64,000 nucleotides of DNA from Tubiluchus corallicola (Eukaryota; Priapulida; Priapulimorpha; Priapulimorphida; Tubiluchidae): assembly GCA_030141605.1 (NCBI GenBank), contig JAQGDQ010000053.1:622001-686000 (forward strand), read 5' to 3'. The translations under genes and the position numbers were made by a program. Position 1 is the stretch's first letter; every line of letters starts with the position of its first letter. The notes beneath the pieces are model-generated. The model saw only the letters and a program-made list of their open reading frames with translations. It did no database searches and was not told the origin of the DNA. Shown here piece after piece: positions 55,901 to 64,000 of the stretch.

Positions 55901-58900
55901 TTCAGCTTAATTTATTGACTTCTGTCAATAATGAATATAACATACTATGTTTGTTTTGTCCACGTCTTATTTTGCTTGATAGCATGGTTTTTGGCATGTG
56001 CACATAAACTCCTGTTATCAAAGAAAAATGAGGCTGGTCACTATTAATTTGTTAAGTGAGGCCTACTACCTTCAAGTAGATTAAAGGAAAACAGAACAAT
56101 TTTTCAAGTTCTATACTGTTTTGATGTACGGTAAAACTTTACATGTTACTACCTATAATGACAAAGTGTTCTGATAATTTGATAATAGCTTTAGAAACTT
56201 AACGGGCAGTGAGTGCACCTAGAATAAAAAATAACTGAACGTAATATTCTAACAACAGAAACACTCCAGGAACAAGTTGCAAATCTTTGTGAAAATGAAA
56301 ATTGAAGTGCAGTGCTACTGTGGGACACTAACTATGATATACACCAACTCGGCAAATTTTAAGTTTAAAAATTTTAATTTTGAATTTACTGCTGTGCCTA
56401 CACTTGATTTCAAGAGTGTTTGTCACATCACAACTGATACGTGTCCTTTCGATCAGGTGCAATTGCTATTTTTATGCAACATGTTTCCGTGATACAGGCA
56501 CTGTTGTCCATCAAACTAGAAATGGTGCAATGCATGCAACAGTGAAAAACAACTGCACAAGCACGAAACTAGGTTCAAACTGTAATAATTCTTTCACACC
56601 AGTCATTCTTAAAAAACATTTTCCTTTTTAATACTTCATATGCCTGGCCATATTATCTCATGGTTTAAAACTAGGTCCCATTTTCCTTTAAACATTTTGG
56701 ACAGTAAATATTAGTTGACTGACAATGCTAACTTAAGTAGTACCCAGTATATAACCATAGTCATTATTGTTCGATAGTGCCTGTAATGTTTGTTAGAGTG
56801 TTTAATCAGTATTGTTCTGTATTGTTTCATGGTTTGGCATAAAATTCTTTCATCTGTTCTGTTACAGGTTGCTCCGAAAGATGCTGATCAGCTATACAGT
56901 GCAATTGAATCACGTATACAATCACTAAAACTGAAGGAAGTTACAAGAAAGGAACTGAAGCGGGAGCGAGAGCCAGAGGAAAGGACCTCTGTTCGTTCAC
57001 CTGAAGCCACACCGTGCATGAAACGAGCAAGAACTTCACTTGATTCACCTGCGAGGACCGATTCTCTTACACCTACTACTGATGTACTGGAAGAGTCAAA
57101 TAGCAGTTTACCAGATACGGAAACCGAAGGTTAGTATAACAACTAAAAAATAGGTTTCCAAACCAAGAGAGTTAATTGGTAGGGATTTTACATATTGCGC
57201 AACAGGTTGTTAAATTTGTTCCCATTTCATGTATATTGCACATCTCCAGCATCAAATAATCACAATATTAATACGTTTTCTCTGTGTATGCACTTACTGT
57301 TTATTTTTCTGTGATTACGTGGTACTGGTTTATAAGCTAGTAACCCACTGCTACATTGGGACTAGTTTATTAAAATTCATATTTATATTCATATTTAGGA
57401 CTAGTTTATTAAAATTTGCAGTGTTTTCTTAAAGCTAAAGAAAATTTTCATCATGTTAGCTAAATATTTTCGAACTAAACTGTATATATCATTCTGGCTC
57501 ACCGTAGGTGAAAAAGAAACTAATTTCAGAAATAGTTGTATAGGATTGACATAGATAAGTATTAAACAAAAACAATAGCTAGAAATAGATAAATAGATTC
57601 TATGTCGCAAATATAAAGAGGAAAAAGAAACATATTTGTCAGTTGGATTTTGATATAAACAACTGTTTCATACAGAACTAATTTATTAACATTATCAGGA
57701 AACGTCATATGTCAAATCCACATAGTAACAATTTTGTTTGTTCATTTAATCTAAGATTTAAAAATGAACATGTAGCAATAATTACTAACATTCATAATAA
57801 AAGATAAATGTTAGTTAATAAGACTTGTCTGATATACATTGCAGTAAAAAATGAGTGGTAGTTTCCACTGCTAGACCACAATTTGAACAGACAGGTGAAG
57901 GCGATAGATAACGTAGCTATAATTATTCATTTAGAGCACTAGCACCGAGTCTTAAACAACACGTCGAAACAGCAGGGTATAGTGGGCCAGAAAAATAATG
58001 GGCTTTAAAGACACCTGATACATCTAAAGCAGCTTCGTATTGTACTCGTTCAATAGCTGTAGAGCAGCCTACTATGCAATTTCCCCAGATAGTATCACAA
58101 TACTCTAATAATGGTTTGATATACAACTTGTACAACTTATTTAAAGAAATACGATTTAAGGCAAATTTTACTTTTCTCAGTGGATTTAAGCATTTGGAGG
58201 CGTTAGCCACAATTTGGGAAATACGAGGTTTCCTTGAATACCATTTGCCCAGAGTTTTGCTAGAAGCCCCTTGTGCCAAACACGATCAAAAGCCTTAGAT
58301 ATGTCCAAGAAAGGTGACCGAGCTTCATAACCTGAACGAAATACTTGATAAATAAAGTGAACTATACTTAGAGGAATCGCTAGGTACAAAGCCTGACTGT
58401 TTAACAGATAATAAACTATTATGAATAAAAAATTATATGTACTTTTAAATATTATTTTTTCAAATACTTTTGATGTACTTGAAAATAGAGATGCGAGGTG
58501 GTAATTAGAAACGAAATAACATTCGTCTTTTTTGTACAATGGCATAACATTTGCATGTTTCCATATGCTAGTAAAACAGCTTTAGAAAGTGACAAGTTAA
58601 ACAGTTTAGCCAGAGGTTTACAGAAAATTAGTGTAGACAGTTTAAGCATTTTTTTACTAATTAAATCTGGTCCGTTTGCTTTGGATGCATTTAAAAAAAG
58701 AAAGGTGCCTTTGACATCTGCATCAGTAATAATGTCGGATAAAAAAAGCTGTGGTTAATTTATCTAAGCCATACAGTTTCTGTTGTAATATTTGTTACTG
58801 TGTTTAATTGGTTACAATTCATTTTGAAAATACATGCTCCGGAATATATTTTGCTGGACTAATATTTATAATCCCATGTTAGGTTTCAGAGATATAAAAA

Positions 58901-59184
58901 TAGTTATATGTTTTGTATATAAAAATAGTGAAAGTTGTTGTATGTTTTATAAAGATGGTTCTTGGCAGTGTTGTTTCTTTGTGCTTACACTCCCTGATTA
59001 CTTTGTAGTATCAAATGATAGTCTAGGATCTGGAAGACTGGCTCCACCTTCAACTTCAACGACTTCCGCTGATACAACACCAAGTGATTTTACACCTGAA
59101 AAAGTTGCCTCTGATTCAGTTGCTGATGGAGCGTCGTTAAAGCCTCGATCAGAGTCATCAGATGTTGCCGAGCCATCAGAATGA
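43974..59184 (+). CDS. RANBP3: RANBP3: Ran-binding protein 3, CRM1 export cofactor, 13 coding exons
   Basis: Coding exons: 43974-43994, 47465-47624, 47886-47969, 48506-48565, 51080-51244, 51594-51750, 51975-52026, 53791-53905, 54312-54445, 55245-55365, 55550-55686, 56868-57129, 59009-59184. All are GT-AG, phase-consistent, 1,644 nt (547 aa plus TGA), close to human RANBP3 (567 aa). Markers: KPLIAPPTF (~92-100), like the vertebrate KPAIAPPVF motif; SLFRPSAL (~144-151); the FG motif FVFGQNMDERV (222-232), almost identical to human; and a C-terminal RanBD (~299-425) with EVEVITGEENESNVLQLHAK, WTERGAGLVRLND, SRLIMRSQGSLRVILNTKIW and KSIRITAIDD. A basic KRAR motif (454-457) and an acidic Ser/Thr tail follow. 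Vertebrate RANBP3 is a nuclear cofactor that binds CRM1 and RCC1 and promotes assembly of the RanGTP export complex; the same role is inferred. Exon 1 is the least certain part. Confidence 0.93.
44530..45690 (-). mobile_element. Truncated non-LTR retrotransposon RT fragment (RANBP3 intron 1)
   Basis: Read on the minus strand from 45690 downward: KLQKNFLLKLQAYGISGNIL followed by AWIQDFLTNQ; then at about 45520 APQGSMLGPLLFLI (RT motif); then at 45224 down ERQMPINTDKWKTLDLGNN and KDIGAYVDNKLLFNQH; then LYKTFVRPILDYADVIWNPS; ending with SRFMFSTVSNWNSLN at about 44560. This is the order of a jockey/CR1-type reverse transcriptase. It has several frame breaks and stops, and no readable YxDD catalytic box. 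Dead copy. Confidence 0.85.
45775..46962 (+). mobile_element. Second truncated LINE RT with A/TA tail (RANBP3 intron 1)
   Basis: Open blocks on the + strand: DLQKAFDKVHYCRLFNLLIG (about 45788), an RT C-block; FDYAYDVSLLSHNAKSLQYM (about 45978), where the catalytic YADD reads YAYD; then SWKLDSKIPKLSTAWNVAVR with KLWNLP; ending at a TAA at 46833-46835. A poly(A) run followed by a (TA)n tract at about 46933-46962 looks like the 3' tail. Several stops and shifts. It lies head-to-head with the minus-strand LINE next to it and belongs to a different family. Confidence 0.85.
46933..46962. repeat. A-rich / (TA)n tail of the LINE
   Basis: A poly(A) run followed by an alternating TA run directly after the LINE coding remnant. 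Confidence 0.8.
47465..47624 (+). CDS. RANBP3: RANBP3 exon 2 (residues 8-61)
   Basis: Acceptor TTATTTAG, donor GTAAAA, ending in phase 1. Encodes WGTSSPDNSEESSSSNGAAP through NIFAAMQS; low-complexity, unlike the vertebrate N-terminus. Confidence 0.8.
47886..47969 (+). CDS. RANBP3: RANBP3 exon 3 (residues 61-89)
   Basis: Acceptor ACATTAG, donor GTGAAT. Encodes TNPFAAKFHQNTPGYADSS; contains an NPF tripeptide. Confidence 0.82.
48070..48150 (+). repeat. tRNA-like SINE head (tentative)
   Basis: TTTAGTGGCCTGGAAAGC followed by GGGTTTGAATCACAG about 20 bases on resembles Pol III A and B boxes of a tRNA-derived SINE. No acceptor stem or 3' tail could be confirmed. Confidence 0.4.
48318..48440. repeat. 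Degenerate repeat, about 59 bp x 2
   Basis: TAATTTAAACTTCAGTCTAT and TAATTTTAAACATCAGTGTG, each followed by CTTAATT, at about 48331 and 48389. AT-rich, in RANBP3 intron 4. Confidence 0.55.
48506..48565 (+). CDS. RANBP3: RANBP3 exon 4 (residues 89-109)
   Basis: A 60-nt exon, acceptor TTGACAG, donor GTAATA. Encodes DESKPLIAPPTFQANKLSAA, matching the EEKPAIAPPVF motif of vertebrate RANBP3. Confidence 0.85.
49490..50165. repeat. Tandem array, about 170 bp x 4 (RANBP3 intron 4)
   Basis: TAGGTCATTGCAG anchors at 49505, 49677, 49844 (diverged) and 50018, spacing 172, 167 and 174. Each unit also holds an AAAAAGCTAAAAA-type stretch, ATGACCT, AAGCTTCT and ATTTTCTATT in the same order. No coding content. 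Confidence 0.9.
50291..50645. repeat. Direct repeats of about 110 bp flanking a tRNA-like SINE head
   Basis: TCCCAATTTC...GGTATCAAAATTTAATTAAT at about 50291-50403 and TCCCAACTTT...GGTATCAAAATTTAATTAAT at about 50533-50645 are similar throughout and about 242 bp apart. Between them, 50463-50525 (GCAGTGGCCTAGTGGTTAAG, then AGAAGGTTACCTCC) looks like the A-box and B-box head of a tRNA-derived SINE. The unit may be two successive SINE copies. Confidence 0.6.
51080..51244 (+). CDS. RANBP3: RANBP3 exon 5 (residues 109-164)
   Basis: Acceptor TTTTTCAG, donor GTAAAA. Encodes SRSDKSLSPEPDKLSE through GRSLFRPSALSAHTAH; the FRPSAL block matches vertebrate VLRPAVL. Confidence 0.88.
51594..51750 (+). CDS. 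RANBP3: RANBP3 exon 6 (residues 164-216)
   Basis: Acceptor TACCAG, donor GTAAGC, ending in phase 2. Encodes GPGNKENRDKLVEKLMAS through TENYFLPSRDSGK, the last part like the vertebrate TNYFLQ segment. Confidence 0.88.
51975..52026 (+). CDS. RANBP3: RANBP3 exon 7 (residues 216-233, FG motif)
   Basis: A 52-nt exon, acceptor GTTTTAG, donor GTACTT. Encodes DDKNGFVFGQNMDERVV, the conserved FxFG motif. Confidence 0.94.
52450..53243 (+). mobile_element. pogo/Tigger-like DNA transposon, short copy B (RANBP3 intron 7)
   Basis: Terminal inverted repeats: TAGTATAATCCACTTATAAC from 52451 and, at the right end, TATAAGCAGATTATACTGTA ending at 53243. TTATAACGAG words recur inside both ends. The ends align with copy A in the SCAF intron. 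About 790 bp, probably an internal deletion derivative. A 76-codon ORF (52733-52963) ending VVQFLREAVFNMNF may be residual transposase C-terminus, but this is uncertain. Confidence 0.82.
53791..53905 (+). CDS. RANBP3: RANBP3 exon 8 (residues 234-272)
   Basis: Acceptor TTTTATAG, donor GTATGT, ending in phase 1. Glu/Gln-rich linker NAPPTESEESAEEQETEQ and onward. Confidence 0.88.
54312..54445 (+). CDS. RANBP3: RANBP3 exon 9 (residues 272-316)
   Basis: Acceptor CATGCAG, donor GTTTGT. Encodes SPRTLADSAREYEARH and EVEVITGEENESNVLQ, the start of the RanBD. Confidence 0.95.
55245..55365 (+). CDS. RANBP3: RANBP3 exon 10 (residues 317-357, RanBD)
   Basis: Acceptor TTTTTAG, donor GTTAGT, ending in phase 1. 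Encodes LHAKLYLFDVDKKSWTERG and RLNDMRCSEEQEFQSRL. Confidence 0.95.
55550..55686 (+). CDS. RANBP3: RANBP3 exon 11 (residues 357-402, RanBD)
   Basis: Acceptor TTTCCAG, donor GTAAGT. Encodes IMRSQGSLRVILNTKIWSAM and EKSIRITAIDDDRPKVFIIT. Confidence 0.96.
56868..57129 (+). CDS. RANBP3: RANBP3 exon 12 (residues 403-490, end of RanBD and basic tail)
   Basis: Acceptor TTACAG, donor GTTAGT, ending in phase 1. Encodes VAPKDADQLYSAIESRIQSL, then a charged KELKREREPEE stretch and CMKRARTSLDSP (57012-57050). Confidence 0.93.
57372..57418. repeat. Short direct repeat
   Basis: GGACTAGTTTATTAAAATT and a near copy about 42 bases upstream, separated by ATATTTATATTCATATTTA. Confidence 0.6.
57900..58760 (-). 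mobile_element. Truncated LINE RT with internal deletion (RANBP3 intron 12)
   Basis: On the minus strand from about 58750: KANGPDLISKKMLKLSTLIF, then (K)HANVMPLYKKDECYFVSNY, SLFSSTSKVFEKIIFKSTYN, FLDISKAFDRVWHKGLLAKL with WANGIQGN, then directly NASKCLNPLRKVKFALNRIS, LYKLYIKPLLEYCDTIWGN and IERVQYEAALDVSGV at about 58030. The order is that of a non-LTR reverse transcriptase, but the YADD block between the AFDRVWH and LNPLRK parts is missing. Confidence 0.88.
59009..59184 (+). CDS. RANBP3: RANBP3 exon 13 (residues 490-547, C-terminus)
   Basis: Acceptor TTTGTAG, stop TGA at 59182-59184. Ser/Thr/Asp-rich tail, SNDSLGSGRLAPPSTSTTSA and onward. Confidence 0.9.
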
Positions 59185-60808
59185 CTTTCAGCCATGTCAG
59201 CAGTGATACATGTAACATCACTTGCCATTCTGCTTCATTTGATAATGAAAATTCGCAATTCACAACAGTCTCATTAGTTTGTTTAAGCTTAGTACACTAG
59301 AACATGAACAAAACATCACGAGAACACTTGGAACTGCTTGTGCATTATCTTTGCAAATCTTTATACATTTATTATATCTATAGTTAGATCAGTTATTTTT
59401 GGAGTCAGCACACGAGATGCATTAAATTAATTTTTGAAGTCAGTTACATGTGACCCATTAATACTACTGTAATCAAATATACTTATTTAAATAGCGAGTT
59501 CTGTGCCATAAATGTCTTTTATCCTCATTTATGATTCCGTATATCTGATTATCATGAAAACTTTGGTTTATTTAAAACTGTTACACAGAAATCTTATCTG
59601 AAATTCACAAAACTTTTGCATTTTTGATTGGACACATTTAAAGTAATAGCTTAGTGTTTCTTAGTGGAATCTTAATTGTCTTATTGATGATGTTTGCATA
59701 ACATCTGAACTATGGATTTTTAACAGAAACTCTGATTTAGCAGTTTTTCTGAAATGATAGTTTTTGAATATCTTGCACATTAAAATGTACTGACAAGTAT
59801 TCTATTGCGTTGAACGAACTGTTGTTTGAACTCAACTCATTTGAAAGTGTAATATTTTCATTATCATTATCATCAAGGTAGTGGCTTTATTGCCTGACTT
59901 GCTCCTATTTTTTTCTATTGTTTTAAGACAGTATTACTTAATGCAGATCTTGCATATTATTTAACACTTCACCAATAATTTGTCAATACTAAGTAATGAA
60001 GAATTATTTTGTAAGAAGCCTTGTCAAATTGATGCTTCGATTAGAACAATAAATTATTGTAGTCTGTTCTCATTGTGTATTTTCAGTAACAGTAATTGTT
60101 CGTTATATGATATTGTAAATACTGTATTCTACGAAAAAATAATTCATTTTTATGTGAATTTAAATAGACCAGCGCTATGTAGACTTAGGATTGTAGTAAT
60201 AATAATAATAATATTGTATTATAATAAAGCACTGTACAAGTTTATAGCAAATGTGACTCGTAAGTAAAGTGTGGCTTTTATTATATAAAAGGATTTGGCA
60301 TTCACTTAGTTTTAGAGATACTGTAAAAAATTTACTGCTGAAAATAATCAGTATATAAATCCTGTAGAGCTTTTCACTGATGTACGGCATCGGAAATAGA
60401 TACGGTCATTTTGATCAGTCTCTAGATCACGTTACTGTAACTGTAGTGTTGTCACTAGGTGCTTCTTGTATTTGGTGTAAATGTTATAATAGACATGAAA
60501 TCTCATTGGTGATCCATCATTGGTTCAGATTCTCAAGAAGATACTAGCATGGATACTAAGATAACCTTATTTTTTTACACAATTTAGTGTATTATGCTTT
60601 CATAGTGCTTTATGAATATTTGCTTCCGAGTACGATTTTCAGGACATTTTGCTGTTGATGTGATGTATAAAATTATATTGTCGTACTAAATACATCTTCA
60701 TTGTCAAGAATCTACCAAGTCTCAGTAATTTCAGTTTGCCAAGTTTAATCTTAAATTACTCTTGTGAAAGAATTATTGTTATTTTGGGTATTTGTATTAA
60801 CTAATAAA
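59185..60808 (+). other. RANBP3 3' UTR with alternative poly(A) signals
   Basis: AT-rich non-coding. AATAAA hexamers occur at about 60223-60228 and 60803-60808; an (ATA)n stretch lies at about 60196-60215. Which site is used cannot be told. The UTR could be over 1 kb long. Confidence 0.5.
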
Positions 60809-60907
60809 TGCCTAAAGAAATTTTCAGTTTCTGTAGTGCCTTTTGTCACTTTCTGAGAAATTCTTGGTTTATGCGCTTTTGCATTGCTAAAGGTGCAAAA
60901 CTATTTC

Positions 60908-61012
60908 ATGGAAAATTCAGACCAAAAAATGATAACATACATTTGAAATTTTTATTTTGACGGAAAATTTAGACCAAAAAATGATGACATACGTTTGAAA
61001 TTTTTGTTATCT
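60908..61012. repeat. 53-bp tandem duplication
   Basis: GGAAAATTCAGACCAAAAAA and GGAAAATTTAGACCAAAAAA head two adjacent copies, each continuing TGATRACATACRTTTGAAAT; period about 53 bp. Confidence 0.9.
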
Positions 61013-62117
61013 GTACCTAAATACTCTAAATGCAGACAAAAGTGCCGTGCTAATGCAACCTTTATCATCATTATCATTCATTCTACACAAATCCGAAGAG
61101 TAAAATCATTTTCAGGTCCAGCTTTATTACTAATTACCTGTAAACTATAGAAAATATCTTTAAAAACATCCCTTTCATAATACTTTGAAGTACTACTACT
61201 CTAAGCAACAACAATGCACAAAATTATCACAACAGTACCAGATTTAACAGACTATACTACATCGCTGTATAATTTAAATTTTATTTTTTACTAATTAAAG
61301 TGAAATTCTGTGCATATAGTGAAAAGCTACATCTGTAAAAATTTTTTTACCTGAAGTATTTTTCCATTAGAAAGAAGCATCAGTTTCGCAAGCAAAAACG
61401 TTTAACAAGCACAACTTTATACACGTTTGTTGCTTTAATTATTGCTTGCAATCGACAAGTAGTTTGGAGGTATAAACTTACAATCAAGTTCCGCACAAGA
61501 GTATTACTGGAAACAATTTAAATGCAATACAATTTGGCAATTTTGACAAGCTAGTATAATACTACATGTTTCCAAACATGTGCAAAGCAAGGTCGAAAAA
61601 CGATGAGTGCTGTGAAATCACATAACACATACAAGTTCGGTTTTACAACAATAGCAGCTTAATAACAACAGAGACAAATATTTACTAATAACTATTATAA
61701 CATCACAAATATTAATTACTGAAATTAGTCTTACTTTAAAAATTAATAAATTCTAGATACTACTTCCTCAAAGAAATGTTTCATAAAACACATATAAGCA
61801 TGGATGATTTTTCAACAACTCCTACAAAATTCAGGTAAAACTGGAAATGCAGCAAGTCTAAAAACAATGTCTTTAGTGAACAACAGAATTGATACCCGCA
61901 GTCAATTCAGAAAACTCTTGATAATGGTGATAGTAAGCGAAGTAAGCGACTGCGTACAGTAAAAGACATCATATTCTTCATTACAATGTACATTACAGTA
62001 CTGCAAGCTGCATCACACCATATGTTAAGCACTAACTTTTGTTTTACATACAACTTTCATATGATTTACACATGAAGTAACGTGTACATGGCTATATAAC
62101 TAAGTGGTGTTATTATG
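61013..62117. other. Non-coding, possibly 3' UTR of a minus-strand gene
   Basis: No supported ORF. TTTATT at about 61122 would read AATAAA on the minus strand and could end a convergent transcript coming from beyond the window. Speculative. Confidence 0.3.
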
Positions 62118-62284
62118 GCGCGTTCAGACGTAGAGACTTCTCTTGCAACTTCATCTGAGAGAAGTTGCCAAGTCATTCACACTCTGCAGCAAATTGCGAA
62201 AGAAGTTGCCAAGCTGTTAACACGTTGCAACTTTACTCTCAGAGAAAAGTTGTGCAATAAGCTGTGAGAGACGTCTGAACGCGC
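62118..62284. mobile_element. Small MITE with 14-bp terminal inverted repeats
   Basis: GCGCGTTCAGACGT at 62118-62131 and its exact reverse complement at 62271-62284 bound a 167-bp element without coding capacity. AGAAGTTGCCAAG occurs twice inside (about 62159 and 62203). Target duplication is not clear, so the superfamily is left open. Confidence 0.85.
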
Positions 62285-64000
62285 AATTACACGTAAAACA
62301 TAGCTCAAGATTGAGCAACTGGCATTATGTTAGCTTTATAAAGGCTGTTTTGATACATAATCTAATGTAGATTTATATTATGCATGGAGAATTCAGATAC
62401 ACTCAACAAAGGTATACAGCAGTTCGACTCAGAACTTGAAAAAACTACAACAGCAGTAAAGCATGATACAAACTTCAAGCTATTTCTCACACGTAACTTC
62501 CATTTGGTGTTCCAGGCTAATAATTCTGCCTGTAGTGTTTTCAAGTTAAAACTGCAACATACAGCAAAATAGTTCATATTTCACACACTTTTGTTTTAGT
62601 TAAAACCTTAAATGGGCAACAAGTAAGGATACTACAAGCACAAACAAAAAAAGTCATGAAATTAATTGAAAAAATGCTTTTTAGTTGAAAAAGTTTCATT
62701 TAATTAAAAGACCTAACTGTAACTAACCGTAATTTACACTAATTTATTAAATTCCGTGTCTTACTTCCTAAAAAAAATCAGGCTTCTGAGTTGCATTTCC
62801 CCAAAACATTTTGTTCGGTTTTGCTCGTGAAACTGTGGAAAATTGCAGGCCTAAATTGTGCTAGCAACGGCTTCCTTGCATACCGCATCGTTTCTGAGCC
62901 TGAATTTGTAAACAGTGCTACACAGCGAAACATGCCGCACATCTCAGCATTTGCCGTTTAAGTCATTTAAAGACCAAAAAAGGCTTTTTTGAACTCCCAG
63001 GTTTCAATAAACTTAAAGTTATTGAACTAAGACACTGATCACAGTAAGAACTGTGACATTATGTCTCAAGACTTTGCTGGGTTAACTTTTGTACACTACA
63101 GCTCCCGAATGTGACACCTGGTAAACAAATGCTGCTGTAACTAATGATCGAATTATCCTGTCATCATCTACCAGTGTGCAAAGTCAACTTTCTTTGGACA
63201 AGACCCCTTCACACCCGATTTCCTCTTACATAAGTCTCCAATAAAAAGTTTCAAGTATCAGAAAATCTTAGATAACGCATTTTCTTTCAGTTTTTGTGAA
63301 AAGTGAAACTTCATAATGTGTGCTATATTTGACCTTTAAATAAAAATGCAAACATCTGTCAACAATTTTTATTGGGTCTTAGAAAAACTCCTATCACGTT
63401 TCAACAAAATGATCAATTAGCCTTATATATGATAACTGGTAACGCGTTGCATAGTATCACTCATAAATGGCTGCCAAAATGTGACACAATGCAAATTTTA
63501 TAACATTTTTACCAGACACAAGGCATTATTTCAAATCATGTATAGGGGTAGATTATACAAAGTTTCAAACGTATTTAATAACTTGGCCAAATTGTAACTG
63601 CAAATGAGACCACCAACAATTGGTATTAATTTACAATTTTACACCTCATGTTGAGTATCACATCTACACAACTTCTTGATTCCAAATTTAAATCAGTACA
63701 GTGGAACATTACAGTACAGTGGAATAAGACACTGAACTAAGTAGATGACATAACAATACTAAAAAAGGTAAAATCATCTTTTGCAGCCTGGTAAGATTGT
63801 CAGGAACATAAAATCATTGAACAATGATAACGTACTGATATGAGATCAGGCATATGATAACAAATGCTTTATTAAATCTGCTTTTAAAAATTGTTCAAGT
63901 TGTATTAGAAACTAAGAGATTACTGTTTGTCTATGGTAAGTGAAATCTTGCAACTTAATAACGCAATACTAACTATGTGACACTGAAAGCATCTATTACA
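62285..64000. other. Non-coding, no supported gene
   Basis: Short ORFs on both strands only; no motif, repeat family or splice structure recognised to the end of the window. Confidence 0.4.

Noticed and set aside
1-64000. Search for CRISPR arrays, operons, prophage or toxin-antitoxin modules
   Set aside because: The window is spliced animal DNA; tandem repeats found here lack the repeat-spacer pattern, and no prokaryotic gene order is present.

Overview
This is AT-rich nuclear DNA from an animal, almost certainly an invertebrate. Coding sequence is split into short exons by long GT-AG introns, 3' UTRs carry AATAAA signals, and both the introns and the intergenic DNA hold decayed non-LTR retrotransposons, DNA-transposon remnants, MITE-like elements and tandem repeats. 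A single SCAF4/SCAF8-type gene and a single RANBP3-type gene fit a non-vertebrate metazoan. I cannot place the phylum from this sequence alone.

Layout. (1) 1-818 is the 3' coding end of a Ser/Lys-rich, RS-like nuclear protein whose 5' part lies outside the window, followed by its 3' UTR. (2) About 819-18,380 is gene-poor. It holds a degenerate tandem repeat of about 235 bp (4.3-5.35 kb), a long tract of cryptic TGACT/TTAACT motifs (6.96-8.2 kb), a GT/GC microsatellite with Z-DNA-like alternation (10.4 kb) and a purine-rich decayed ORF region (16.8-17.95 kb). (3) 18,379-35,702 is a complete SCAF4/SCAF8 gene. I rebuilt it as 15 coding exons joining in phase into 1,744 codons plus stop: an N-terminal CTD-interacting domain, an RS domain, an RRM, a Met/Pro-rich linker and a very large last exon with an RD/RE repeat tract. 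(4) 36.3-43.9 kb is intergenic. It holds a decayed pogo-like transposon fragment with a Psq-type helix-turn-helix and a C-terminal PHD-like Cys/His motif, a repeat with GGCCCAACG palindromes, a perfect 11-bp hairpin and SINE-like pieces. (5) 43,974-59,184 is a complete RANBP3 gene of 13 coding exons joining in phase into 547 codons plus stop, with an FxFG-type motif and a C-terminal Ran-binding domain. Its introns contain three LINE fragments, a pogo/Tigger-like element, a 4 x 170-bp tandem array and SINE-like sequence. (6) 59.2-64 kb is the RANBP3 3' UTR and then non-coding DNA with a 53-bp tandem duplication and a MITE of about 167 bp.

The three genes all lie on the + strand and all encode nuclear RNA or transport factors: an RS-type protein, a reader of the RNA polymerase II tail, and a Ran-dependent export cofactor. 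I see no sign that they form a functional unit, and no CRISPR, operon, viral or toxin system. The most informative unusual items are the hAT-type MITE with an 8-bp target duplication in SCAF intron 2, two copies of one pogo/Tigger-like family in introns of two different genes, the Met-rich segment and duplicated motif in SCAF, and the apparent relocation of the RANBP3 nuclear-localisation-like motif to the C-terminus. No credible previously undescribed system was found beyond these.
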